From assembly GCF_028281565.1 (NCBI RefSeq), contig NZ_JANQJQ010000041.1, forward strand, positions 173,065 to 237,064: DNA of 64,000 bases. The letters are read 5' to 3'. Positions 17,239 through 26,033 of the stretch are shown here, in pieces. The notes beneath the pieces were generated by a model. It was not told the DNA's origin and did no database searches. It saw nothing but the letters and a program-made list of their open reading frames with translations. Position 1 is the first letter of the stretch. Every line of letters begins with the position of its first letter. The stretch is from Seonamhaeicola sp. (GTDB taxonomy: Bacteria > Bacteroidota > Bacteroidia > Flavobacteriales > Flavobacteriaceae). Made by a program: the position numbers and the translations under genes.

Positions 17239-19515
17239 ATGAACATTTTAAGATATATAAAATCAGGTTTATTATTAGCACTTGCGATAGCCATTACTGT
17301 GTCGTGCAAAGAAAAAGAAAGTAGGGAAACCGTTACCTCTTCCAATTCAGGGCATCCGGGGTTAGTATTGACCCAACAAGGCGTTAAGGCTATCAGGGCT
17401 AATTTGGGTTCTATACCCATTTTTGATACATCATTGGCAGCAACTAAAGCAGAGATAGATGCTGAAATGGAAAATGGCATTGAAGTCCCTGTTCCAAAGG
17501 ATTATTCAGGAGGGTATACCCACGAACGTCATAAAAGAAACCTTTTAGTACTTCAGAAAGCAGGCGTTTTATACCAGATTTTGGAGGATGAAACCTATGC
17601 TAAATATGTAAAGGATATGTTGTTTGAATATGCCAGACTATATCCAACATGGCCGGTGCACCCTAAACCGCGTTCCTATGCCAGGGGCAAAATATTTTGG
17701 CAATGTTTAAATGACTCTAACTGGTTGGTATACACCAGTCAGGCTTACGATTGTATTTATAATTATTTAACAGAAGAAGAACGCAATACACTTGAAACAG
17801 ATCTTTTCAGGCCGTTTGCTGATTTTATTTCAAAAGAAAATCCGCAGTTTTTTAACAGGGTTCACAACCATAGTACCTGGGGCAATGTGGCTGTTGGTAT
17901 GATCGCTTTGGCTATGGATGATGATAGTTTGTTGCAACGTGCGCTTTATGGCGTAAAAGATGTGAATCTGGATGCAAATATGAAAGATAATGACGGAGGG
18001 TATATAAACAGGGATGGCAAAGTGGGCTTTTTTGCTAATCTTGATGAACCCTTTTCACCGGATGGCTATTATACCGAAGGCCCTTATTACCAGCGGTACG
18101 CTTCGTATCCGTTTTTAATCTTTGCTCAGGCACTGCAAAATAAAAAACCGGAACTAAAGGCATTTCAGTATAAAGACAGTGTGCTTTTAAAAAGTGTTAC
18201 TGCGTTGATCAATCTATCCGATGCAGATGGCGAATTTTTCTTATTGAACGATGCTCAAAAGGGGATGTCTTATTATGCCAGGTCTTTGGTGTCGGCAGTA
18301 GATATCGGTTATCATTTTGGAGGTAATAACCCGGAGTTGTTAAGTATTGCTGAAAAACAGGGAAAGGTAACTTTGGATGATGCAGGTTTGGCTGTGGCTT
18401 TAGGAATTAAAGATGGAAAAGCGCAGCCTTTCAGTAAAAAATCGATAGAATTATCTGACGGCCCTAATGGCGATCAGGGTGCTGTAGGCATTTTAAGAAG
18501 TGGTGATTTGGAATTGGTCTATAAGTACACAGCACATGGTTTAAGTCACGGGCATTTTGATAAATTATCATATGCATTATTCGATGAAGGTGATGAGGTA
18601 GTTCAGGATTATGGTTTGGCGCGTTTTGTGAATATTGAACAAAAGGGCGGTGGTAACTATTTAAAAGAGAACAAGACCTGGGCCAAACAAACCGTAGCAC
18701 ATAATACGTTGGTTCAGAATGAAACCTCCCATTTTGAGGGTAAGTACGATATAGGAAGTCAACATCATTCAGAGACCTATATTTTCAGTGTGGAGGATGA
18801 AAACCTTCAGGTGGCCAGTGCCAAAGAAAATAATGCTTATCCGGGAACACAATTTCATAGAACCATGGTGGCGATTAAGGATAAAGATTATGATAACCCT
18901 TATGTACTCGATATTATGAGAGTGACTTCGGAAACTTCCAACCAGTATGATTTACCGTTTTACTATTTAGGGCAAATTATGCAAACCAGTTTTGAATATT
19001 CAAAATTGGAGGTTCCGGAGGTTTTAGGAAAGAAAAACGGGTACCAGCACTTGTATAGAGATGCAGATGCTACTGCTGATGGCGGTAATGTAAGGTTAAA
19101 TTGGTTATTGAATAACAAGTTCTACTCTTATACGGCAACAACATCAAATAAAGACGAAATCATTTTTGGAAGAATTGGAGCAAACGACCCGGAGTTTAAC
19201 CTTAGAAACGAACCAACCCTGATCCTGAGAAAAAAGAATGTTAAAGAGGCCTTGTTTGTATCTGTCATTGAGTCGCATGGAACATATAGTCCGGTGTCTG
19301 AATTTGCAGTTAACGCCTATAGTAATATTAAAAATTTGGCTGTAGTTCATGATTCAAAAGCATATTCAGCAGTCCGGATTGAAATGAATAACGGCAAACA
19401 AAACCTATTCATTATTTCAAACGAAAATAATGATGCTAATAACGAACATAACCTTTCTATAGAGGATAAAAACCATACGTGGAAAGGGCCATATACATTA
19501 ATAAACTTAAATTAA
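17239..19515 (+). CDS. PL17 oligoalginate lyase, lipoprotein
   Basis: Exolytic alginate lyase releasing unsaturated monouronate (DEH precursor) from oligoalginates. The signal peptide ends with Cys23 in TVSC. An alpha/alpha toroid of about residues 70-390 carries NHSTWG (His211) and the block PDGYYTEGPYYQRY (Tyr277-Tyr284 region), both hallmarks of the PL17 active site. A C-terminal heparinase-like beta-sandwich contains GLSHGHFDKLSYALFDEG, with the zinc- and fold-associated histidines. At 758 aa it has the usual family length. The gene is tightly coupled to PL6 upstream and is followed by kdgF. Confidence 0.92.
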   Translation: MNILRYIKSGLLLALAIAITVSCKEKESRETVTSSNSGHPGLVLTQQGVKAIRANLGSIPIFDTSLAATKAEIDAEMENGIEVPVPKDYSGGYTHERHKRNLLVLQKAGVLYQILEDETYAKYVKDMLFEYARLYPTWPVHPKPRSYARGKIFWQCLNDSNWLVYTSQAYDCIYNYLTEEERNTLETDLFRPFADFISKENPQFFNRVHNHSTWGNVAVGMIALAMDDDSLLQRALYGVKDVNLDANMKDNDGGYINRDGKVGFFANLDEPFSPDGYYTEGPYYQRYASYPFLIFAQALQNKKPELKAFQYKDSVLLKSVTALINLSDADGEFFLLNDAQKGMSYYARSLVSAVDIGYHFGGNNPELLSIAEKQGKVTLDDAGLAVALGIKDGKAQPFSKKSIELSDGPNGDQGAVGILRSGDLELVYKYTAHGLSHGHFDKLSYALFDEGDEVVQDYGLARFVNIEQKGGGNYLKENKTWAKQTVAHNTLVQNETSHFEGKYDIGSQHHSETYIFSVEDENLQVASAKENNAYPGTQFHRTMVAIKDKDYDNPYVLDIMRVTSETSNQYDLPFYYLGQIMQTSFEYSKLEVPEVLGKKNGYQHLYRDADATADGGNVRLNWLLNNKFYSYTATTSNKDEIIFGRIGANDPEFNLRNEPTLILRKKNVKEALFVSVIESHGTYSPVSEFAVNAYSNIKNLAVVHDSKAYSAVRIEMNNGKQNLFIISNENNDANNEHNLSIEDKNHTWKGPYTLINLN

Positions 19516-19638
19516 AACAATATGAAATGAGCCATAATAACTATACGATAATAACCATCGAAATGCGTTGCATTGAGCTTGTCGAAATGTTTAATGGCGA
19601 ATTACATCTAACAAGTAAAAAACAATAAAAATAAAAAG

Positions 19639-20016
19639 ATGAAACGATTTAGTGAAAAATACATCATCACAAAAGACATGGAATGGGAAGCGCTAGGTGG
19701 AGGTGTATCAAGAAAATTCTTAGGTTACGATAACCAAATTATGATGGTAAAAGTGAAATTTGAAAAAGGCGCTTTAGGGAGTCCGCATCAACATTTTCAC
19801 ACGCAAGCTACCTATTGTGTTTCGGGTAAATTTGAATTCGAAATTGATGGCGTAAAGCAAATAGTAGAGGCAGGAGATGGTGTGTATATTGAGCCTAATT
19901 TATTACACAGTGCAGTTTGTTTGGAAGCTGGGATACTAATTGACACATTTAGTCCTGTAAGAGAAGATTTCTTAAGCGGTGGCGGGGTATCTTATTTTGG
20001 CGATAAACAGTCCTAG
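19639..20016 (+). CDS. kdgF: KdgF-type cupin, unsaturated uronate linearisation
   Basis: A 125-aa single-domain cupin. The metal-binding set is visible as HQHFHTQ (residues 50-56) and the later LLHSAV histidine (about 90), matching KdgF, which converts 4,5-unsaturated uronate to linear DEH. It lies 123 bp after PL17 with a repeat fragment (TTGAGCTTGTCGAAATG) in the gap, but no new promoter is evident, so it probably belongs to the PL6-PL17 operon. Lack of a signal peptide implies a cytoplasmic enzyme. Confidence 0.88.
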   Translation: MKRFSEKYIITKDMEWEALGGGVSRKFLGYDNQIMMVKVKFEKGALGSPHQHFHTQATYCVSGKFEFEIDGVKQIVEAGDGVYIEPNLLHSAVCLEAGILIDTFSPVREDFLSGGGVSYFGDKQS

Positions 20017-20082
20017 GAAAAACATCTGCTGGTCCAATTCGTGAAGATTTCATGGAATAATACTGTTAAAATTCAAATTTAA

Positions 20083-20113
20083 TTTGATTTAACAAAAAAA
20101 TAACATATATTTG
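20083..20113 (+). promoter_or_regulatory. Promoter of susC alginate operon
   Basis: TTTG at 20083-20086, 19 bases, TATATTTG at 20106-20113. The operator begins in the last bases of the -7 box. Confidence 0.8.
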
Positions 20114-20147
20114 GAAAACCAATCTGGTAAACCAATTTGGTTCACCA
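20112..20147. promoter_or_regulatory. Triple GntR/FadR-type operator, susC operon
   Basis: TGGAAAACCA, TGGTAAACCA and TGGTTCACCA with 3-bp spacers, 36 bp in all, the same length and phase as the site at 6696. It covers the predicted transcription start. Confidence 0.8.
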
Positions 20148-20211
20148 AAAAAATAACTAAACTAAATGTATAACACTTCTAAAAAAATCAATCTTATATG
20201 GGTGAAAAATG

Positions 20212-20275
20212 AAAAAAGGACGGGTGCACGCCCATCCTTTTAAACTATTTACTTCTTGTCGGAGGGAAGTAAACT
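20212..20275 (+). promoter_or_regulatory. Structured 5' leader of susC mRNA (motif shared with permease leader)
   Basis: About 290 nt separate the operator from susC. Within it a hairpin with arms AAAAGGACGGG and CCCATCCTTTT presents the loop TGCACG. A second hairpin pairs TTTACTTC with GAAGTAAA and includes the motif GGAGGGAAGTAAA at 20261-20273. The same loop and the same motif recur with similar spacing upstream of the MFS permease (30701-30780). The rest of the leader, 20276-20437, is AT-rich with no recognised feature. Confidence 0.5.
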
Positions 20276-20437
20276 TTTATACACGTTATTGCTAATCAAT
20301 AAACATGCATTTTCAAAACTACAAAAAATTGTTGGAAGATTCTGTTTTTGTTAGTGATTAGTGTTAGTTGATAAACCGATGATTTAGTATAAAAGCATAC
20401 TAATCAGACATAACAATTTTAACTAAAAAAATAAATT

Positions 20438-23400
20438 ATGAATTTAAAACTTAAGCTAACTCTAATTACAATATTGTTTTTCAATATTGTACTGATTGCA
20501 CAGAATGGAATTACCGTGAAGGGTACTGTGGTGTCTGCTACAGATAATATTCCGATTCCTGGTGTAAATGTTATTGTGGTAAATACAACCACAGGTACTA
20601 CCACAGATTTTGACGGTGCCTATCAAATTCAGGTAAATGAAGGTGATGTTCTTCAATTTTCTTACGTTGGGTTTCAGTCTCAAACGGTTATTGTTGGAGA
20701 TCAAACTACGATTAATGTGTCACTGGCTGAAGATTTAGCACAGCTTGATGAGGTGGTGGTTGTAGGTTATGGTACAAGAAAAAAATCGCATTTAACAGGA
20801 GCGATATCTCAGGTAGTCAATGAGGATCTGGACCAAATAGCAGTATCGCGAGTAGATGATGCTCTAATTGGTCAGGTATCAGGGGTAAACATACAGGCAA
20901 CCAATGCGGAGGCCGGTGGAGCTCCTACCGTTACAATTAGGGGTTTTGGTTCTGTAACAGCCGATTCCGGTCCGGCACTGGTGGTTGACGGTGTTGTGGT
21001 GAGTTCGGAGTTTCTGGCCAATATAGATATGAATGATGTGGAATCTTTTGAGGTATTAAAAGATGCGGCTTCTGCTGCTATTTACGGTAGTGAGGGGTCT
21101 AATGGTGTCATCATGATTACCACAAAAAGTGGTAAGGAAGGAAAAACAAGATTCAGTTACCAAACCTATGTTGGGAGAAAAGAAGCACATGGCAGTGATG
21201 ACTATAGAAAGAGTGTTTCAGATTGGCTGGAAATAGAGCAGGCAGCAACAGGAACGCTTTCTGAAGAGAGTGTATATATGCAGGCTTTAGTTTCTGTTAC
21301 AGGTGTTGATAGAGACTGGCAGGATGTTTTCTTTAACGGAGGAACGGTGACAAGCCATTCTTTTGCTGCACGTGGAGGCAGTAAGAATACTAAATTCAGT
21401 ACATCTCTGAGATATCTTGGGGATGAGGGCGTTGTTATAACTGACGATTATAAGTTGTATACCGGGACATTAAAGTTGGATTCCAAACTAGGAGATAAAT
21501 TAAAATTTGGAATTAGAGCTACACCGTCCTATACAAAACAAAGAAGATTGCCTACATCGATACATAATCCAATCCGTCAATCGCCATGGTTACCAATTTA
21601 TCATACTGCAGAAACGCTTCAGTTCATTAACCGGGATACATATCCGAATGTCGGTGTTGGGGATTATTTTTATGAGAATCACCTGATTGAATTAGATTTT
21701 GATGGCGATGGTAGTGATAACAGACCGCGTACTTCCGGTGATTCAAATCCTTATGCGCAGTATGTGGAAAGAGAGCATTATGAGTTTAATACTAAACTTT
21801 TTGGTTCCACATACTTCAGCTATGAAATTTTAGATGGGCTTATAGCAAAAACATCTCTGGGGATCACGCTGGAGCAAAGAAAAAGAACGCGTTATGATGG
21901 TACGGAACACCATGCCGCCGGAGCCAGTAGAGCGCAATATAATTTGCAGAACAGATACCGTACAAGATTAATTTCAGATAATACATTATCCTATACTAAA
22001 GATTTTGGCAAGCATGAATTTGATTTTTTGGCCGGTATGACCATTCAGCAAAGAAAAAGTGAGGAGAGTATCATCATCGGTAATGGCTATACTAATGATC
22101 TGCTTAAAAACCTGCAAGGGGCAACGGCCATTGCTACGTTTCAAGAGACTAATACCGAGTTAAAAAAAGTAGGTTATTTTGGTCGAATTAACTATGCTTA
22201 CGATAATAAATACCTGGTATCTGCTTCTTTTAGAAGGGATGGTAGTTCGGTGTTTGGTGTAGATAGTAAATGGGGTAATTTCCCGGCGTTTTCAGTAGGT
22301 TGGAATGTTGCTAATGAACCGTTCTTAGAAGATAGCGAAGTGATAAATAACCTGAAATTCAGAGCGAGTTATGGTTTCACAGGAGCCGAAAATTTTAATG
22401 TAGGTAATGCTATTATAAATTCATGGCCCTATTTAGCATTATTACAAAATTCTAATGCCGTTGTAAATGGTAGTATTACTGCCGGCGTTTCCTCGCTTAA
22501 TATTGCAAATACATTATTACAATGGGAGGCATCGGAAGAATTCAATCCTGCAGTAGATTTTGGACTGTTTAATAACAGAATATCCGGGTCTGTAGATTAC
22601 TATGAAAGAACCAGTGACCAGTTATTATTGAATAATCCGGTATCTTATATCACCGGTTTTTCCGGAGGTATCGTAAACCTGGGTAAAGTGCAAAATAGAG
22701 GATGGGAACTGGAGTTAAGAACAAAGAATATTACCAATGAGAAATTTTCATGGAATTCAACTTTAATTGCATCTACCAATCAAAATGAATTACTTGCCTT
22801 TGGAGACTCTAATAATGCCTTAATAGAGGATACCTACGGTAGAAACTCACAATGGATTAACCGAATTGGTGAACCCATATCATCGTTTTGGGGCTTTGTT
22901 GTAGATGAGGAAGCTTACGACGATACCAGTTTCAGAACAACCTATGTTGATAAACCCTGGAATAGGATTAATGGTCAGGCCGATGATACCATAGTAAAAG
23001 ATTTAAATGGGGATGGTTTGATCACAGATGATGACAAAACCATTTTAGGTGATCCATATCCGGACCTGGTATATAGTTTTACAAACGAATTTAAATTCGG
23101 AAACTTTGATTTCTCTTTTATGATACAGGGAAGCTTAGGAGCTCAGGTAAATAATATTGGAGATCAATATTTCTTTAATTGGTTTGGTAACAGAACAAGA
23201 AGTGGCGGAGCCGCACAGGCAGTTGCAGATGGTTTAGTTCCGGATGAGTCTTTCATTCAGGAAAAGGTATTGACAAGTGAAGTTATTGCAAGTGCCGATT
23301 ACTTTTCATTACGTAATATCAACCTGGGATATAATATGCCGGACGATGTTACATCAAAATTGGGGTTGTCAGGATTAAGGCTTTATGCAACAGCTCAAAA

Positions 23401-23542
23401 CCTGTTATATATTACGGCCGATGATTACCATGGTTTTAACCCGGAGCATATAGATGGATCTAATCCAAGGGCCTATGGATCTCAAAGAGCCGGTACGCCT
23501 ATATTTAAAACAATAACACTGGGTTTAAATATTGATTTCTAA
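20438..23542 (+). CDS. SusC-family TonB-dependent outer-membrane transporter (alginate oligosaccharides)
   Basis: A 1034-aa SusC/RagA protein. Signal peptide (ends near LIAQ), N-terminal carboxypeptidase-D-like domain (about 25-105: GTVVSATDNIPIPGVNV), TonB box region with DEVVVVGYGTRKK, plug with VDGVVV and the SusC signature GSEGSNGVIMITTK, then a 22-strand barrel ending in the aromatic FGLNIDF-type terminus. It works with the SusD protein encoded 16 bp downstream to import oligosaccharides across the outer membrane. The two PL7 lyases in the same operon and the shared alginate operator identify alginate as cargo. Confidence 0.93.
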   Translation: MNLKLKLTLITILFFNIVLIAQNGITVKGTVVSATDNIPIPGVNVIVVNTTTGTTTDFDGAYQIQVNEGDVLQFSYVGFQSQTVIVGDQTTINVSLAEDLAQLDEVVVVGYGTRKKSHLTGAISQVVNEDLDQIAVSRVDDALIGQVSGVNIQATNAEAGGAPTVTIRGFGSVTADSGPALVVDGVVVSSEFLANIDMNDVESFEVLKDAASAAIYGSEGSNGVIMITTKSGKEGKTRFSYQTYVGRKEAHGSDDYRKSVSDWLEIEQAATGTLSEESVYMQALVSVTGVDRDWQDVFFNGGTVTSHSFAARGGSKNTKFSTSLRYLGDEGVVITDDYKLYTGTLKLDSKLGDKLKFGIRATPSYTKQRRLPTSIHNPIRQSPWLPIYHTAETLQFINRDTYPNVGVGDYFYENHLIELDFDGDGSDNRPRTSGDSNPYAQYVEREHYEFNTKLFGSTYFSYEILDGLIAKTSLGITLEQRKRTRYDGTEHHAAGASRAQYNLQNRYRTRLISDNTLSYTKDFGKHEFDFLAGMTIQQRKSEESIIIGNGYTNDLLKNLQGATAIATFQETNTELKKVGYFGRINYAYDNKYLVSASFRRDGSSVFGVDSKWGNFPAFSVGWNVANEPFLEDSEVINNLKFRASYGFTGAENFNVGNAIINSWPYLALLQNSNAVVNGSITAGVSSLNIANTLLQWEASEEFNPAVDFGLFNNRISGSVDYYERTSDQLLLNNPVSYITGFSGGIVNLGKVQNRGWELELRTKNITNEKFSWNSTLIASTNQNELLAFGDSNNALIEDTYGRNSQWINRIGEPISSFWGFVVDEEAYDDTSFRTTYVDKPWNRINGQADDTIVKDLNGDGLITDDDKTILGDPYPDLVYSFTNEFKFGNFDFSFMIQGSLGAQVNNIGDQYFFNWFGNRTRSGGAAQAVADGLVPDESFIQEKVLTSEVIASADYFSLRNINLGYNMPDDVTSKLGLSGLRLYATAQNLLYITADDYHGFNPEHIDGSNPRAYGSQRAGTPIFKTITLGLNIDF

Positions 23543-23558
23543 TAAAAAAAAATAAATT

Positions 23559-25022
23559 ATGAAAAACATAAAATATATAATCTTAGCCATTACAGGATTT
23601 GTGTATACGTCGTGTAGTGATGAGTTTTTAAATCCACTGCCGGATACGGCAGTTGCGGTAGAATCATTTTACCAGTCTGATGAAGATGTGCTGGCCGGTG
23701 TTATTGGTATATATGATGCCCTTCAGGGAGTTAATGAAAATACAACAACAAGTATTATTGTCGCTAACAGAGGTGTTCAGTTTGAACATCTGTTAACGGA
23801 ACATCGTACTGATAATACAAGAAATGCAACCTTGGAAGGATCAAAATCCGATTTTCACAGATATTTGGTTAATGCGAACAATGTAGAATCCGAGGATTAC
23901 TGGCAATCTATGTATGAAGTTATTTTTAGAGCCAATAATATCATGGACTTTATGGATATTGCAAATGAGGGAAACAGGGCAAAGTATACGGGAGAAGCTA
24001 AATTTTTAAGAGCCTTTGCTTACTTTAATTTAGTAAGGTTGTATGGCGATGTACCATTAGTAACCCGAGTAGTGAACCCCGAAGAAAATGATTTACTGTT
24101 TACCAGGGTTTCTACCACACTGGTTTATGAACAAATAGTGGCCGATTTACAGGAAGCTATTAATACTTTGGATAATACGCATAAGTCCAGAGCGTCTAAA
24201 GCTGCGGCCCAGGCCTTGTTGGCAAAAGTATATTTAACACAAGGAACAAACTATTCCCAGGCGCAACAGTTATGTGAAGCCATTGTCACTGGTGGCGAGT
24301 TTGATCTAGAAGCTAATTTTAGTGATGTGTTTTATTCTGAATTGAATGATGAAATTATTTTCGCCATTCAATATTTGGCAGGTGATGCTAATGAAAGTCA
24401 AAGTTTTTCATCTGAATTTACTTCGGCGTTCCGTCAGGGAAGAGAGGATGGTCAAAACATAGTTAATGCTAACCTTAAAGCTGATTTTGAGGCATTTGGA
24501 GGGAATAGAACAGCGGTTTCTATTACTGATCTAAATGGTGTCTTAGAAATTGATGAGAATGAAGTTGCCAAGTTTTTACCAGAAGGTTCTGATATTACAA
24601 CGTCGCCTCCTACCTATGGAGGAAATGCGCGTAACGCAGGGAATGACTATATAGCACTGCGCTATGCCGATGTTTTATTAATGCATGCAGAAGCCATTTT
24701 AGCCGGTGGTGTTGAAACAACAAGTTCGGCGGCTATAGATTCCTATATGGCAGTAAGGGTTAGAGCAGGATTTGATCCTGTGGCCGATCGTCCTTCGATA
24801 CTTACCAAAGAAGCTTTGCTTTTGGAAAGACGTGTTGAATTAGCATTTGAAAATCAACGTTGGCATGATTTAATTCGTTTTGGTGTGGCCGATAACGTAT
24901 TAAGCGCACATGCCATTGAAATGGGCTATGGAGATTATAGTACCAGAGCATTATTATTGCCTATTCCGGCAAGAGAAATTAATTTGAGCAAAGGGCTTTT
25001 AACTCAAAACCCCGGGTATTAA
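23559..25022 (+). CDS. SusD-family glycan-binding lipoprotein
   Basis: A RagB/SusD protein of 487 aa, lipobox Cys19 in YTSC. The N-terminal SusD-like helical region holds FLNPLPDTAV and EDYWQSMYEVIFRANN; the C-terminal RagB part contains YIALRYADVLLMHAEA and ERRVELAFENQRWHDLIRFG, all typical. It forms the lid on the SusC barrel at the cell surface and binds alginate chains before import. Confidence 0.93.
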   Translation: MKNIKYIILAITGFVYTSCSDEFLNPLPDTAVAVESFYQSDEDVLAGVIGIYDALQGVNENTTTSIIVANRGVQFEHLLTEHRTDNTRNATLEGSKSDFHRYLVNANNVESEDYWQSMYEVIFRANNIMDFMDIANEGNRAKYTGEAKFLRAFAYFNLVRLYGDVPLVTRVVNPEENDLLFTRVSTTLVYEQIVADLQEAINTLDNTHKSRASKAAAQALLAKVYLTQGTNYSQAQQLCEAIVTGGEFDLEANFSDVFYSELNDEIIFAIQYLAGDANESQSFSSEFTSAFRQGREDGQNIVNANLKADFEAFGGNRTAVSITDLNGVLEIDENEVAKFLPEGSDITTSPPTYGGNARNAGNDYIALRYADVLLMHAEAILAGGVETTSSAAIDSYMAVRVRAGFDPVADRPSILTKEALLLERRVELAFENQRWHDLIRFGVADNVLSAHAIEMGYGDYSTRALLLPIPAREINLSKGLLTQNPGY

Positions 25023-25039
25023 TCTAAAAATTGTTAGAC

Positions 25040-25993
25040 ATGAAAAAAAGAATAAATATTTTCGGAAAGACAACAAGGTTGTTCTTATGTTTAGTTACTG
25101 CCAGTTTCATGGTTGGTTGTGTTGGAGATGAACTTTTTAGAGACGAATTACCGGATACAGGAACGCAGGTGGATAATATTTTACCGTCGGCAGACTTTTC
25201 CTATATACCTGATGCAGCTGATTTTAAAAAAATTAAGTTTACCGATCTTTCTTCGGAAGCAACTGATTATTTGTGGGATTTTGGAGGTGGAGCCACTTCG
25301 GAACTGAGAGACCCTACACATATTTTTACTGCAGGGGAAGGTACATATCCTGTAACATTAACGGCCAGCGATAAAAATGGAGCATCTAACTCTAAAACAA
25401 TAGATGTTGTTGTTGTAGATAAATTTGTACCACTTCCGGTAACTATAATAAATGGGGATTTTGATGATGGTCAAAATGATTGGAGATTCTCTTCTTTCAC
25501 GGGCGGAACAACAAGTCCTTTCAACTCAAGTTCTGACGGGTCTTTTACAAATTACGATGGCTCGGATAACGGCGCTAAAACGGCAGGTGCTAAATGGACA
25601 AAATCCACTTCGGCAGGCGCTTATTTAAGTTCTAATACAAGATATGCCTATCAGGCAATCATTGTATCCCCTACAACACCGGAGCGTACCGTTAAGTATA
25701 TTTTGGAATATGAATACGCCATTAAAACTCCGGCAGAACAAACAGGTGTAGCTCCCGGAGGCAATCGAATTATTTCAGAGGTTTTAGATGGTCATTTTTC
25801 TGACGGTGCTAATGCAGTAGCAAGTACACCGGTTTCACAGTTTATCGCAACTGAAGTTAAGGGAAAAACGGTTCATACATTAGTCGAGCAGGAATTCACT
25901 ACGAATGCCAGTGGTGAAATGGCAATCATGTTTTATGCAGTAACAGATGTAGATGTGTATATAGATAATGTTAAAGTTTATGCAGCGAACTAA
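25040..25993 (+). CDS. PKD-domain surface lipoprotein, probable alginate-binding protein
   Basis: The ATG at 25040 is preferred over a TTG at 25031. Lipobox Cys27 in MVGC. One PKD domain (about 45-125, with YLWDFGGG) is followed by a C-terminal module of about 170 aa beginning NGDFDDGQNDW and ending DVYIDNVKVYAAN. The same C-terminal module is found in the next protein. It occupies the SusE/SusF position of a Sus-like operon, so a surface glycan-binding role is likely; no catalytic motif is seen. Confidence 0.75.
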   Translation: MKKRINIFGKTTRLFLCLVTASFMVGCVGDELFRDELPDTGTQVDNILPSADFSYIPDAADFKKIKFTDLSSEATDYLWDFGGGATSELRDPTHIFTAGEGTYPVTLTASDKNGASNSKTIDVVVVDKFVPLPVTIINGDFDDGQNDWRFSSFTGGTTSPFNSSSDGSFTNYDGSDNGAKTAGAKWTKSTSAGAYLSSNTRYAYQAIIVSPTTPERTVKYILEYEYAIKTPAEQTGVAPGGNRIISEVLDGHFSDGANAVASTPVSQFIATEVKGKTVHTLVEQEFTTNASGEMAIMFYAVTDVDVYIDNVKVYAAN

Positions 25994-26033
25994 TTGTAAA
26001 AGTCGAAAAGAATAAAATAAAAAATAAGAAATT

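Noticed and set aside
19561..19600. Possible extra promoter or operator between PL17 and kdgF
   Set aside because: Only a repeat fragment (TTGAGCTTGTCGAAATG) is present; no TTTG-N19-TAnnTTTG or TGGNNNNCCA element.
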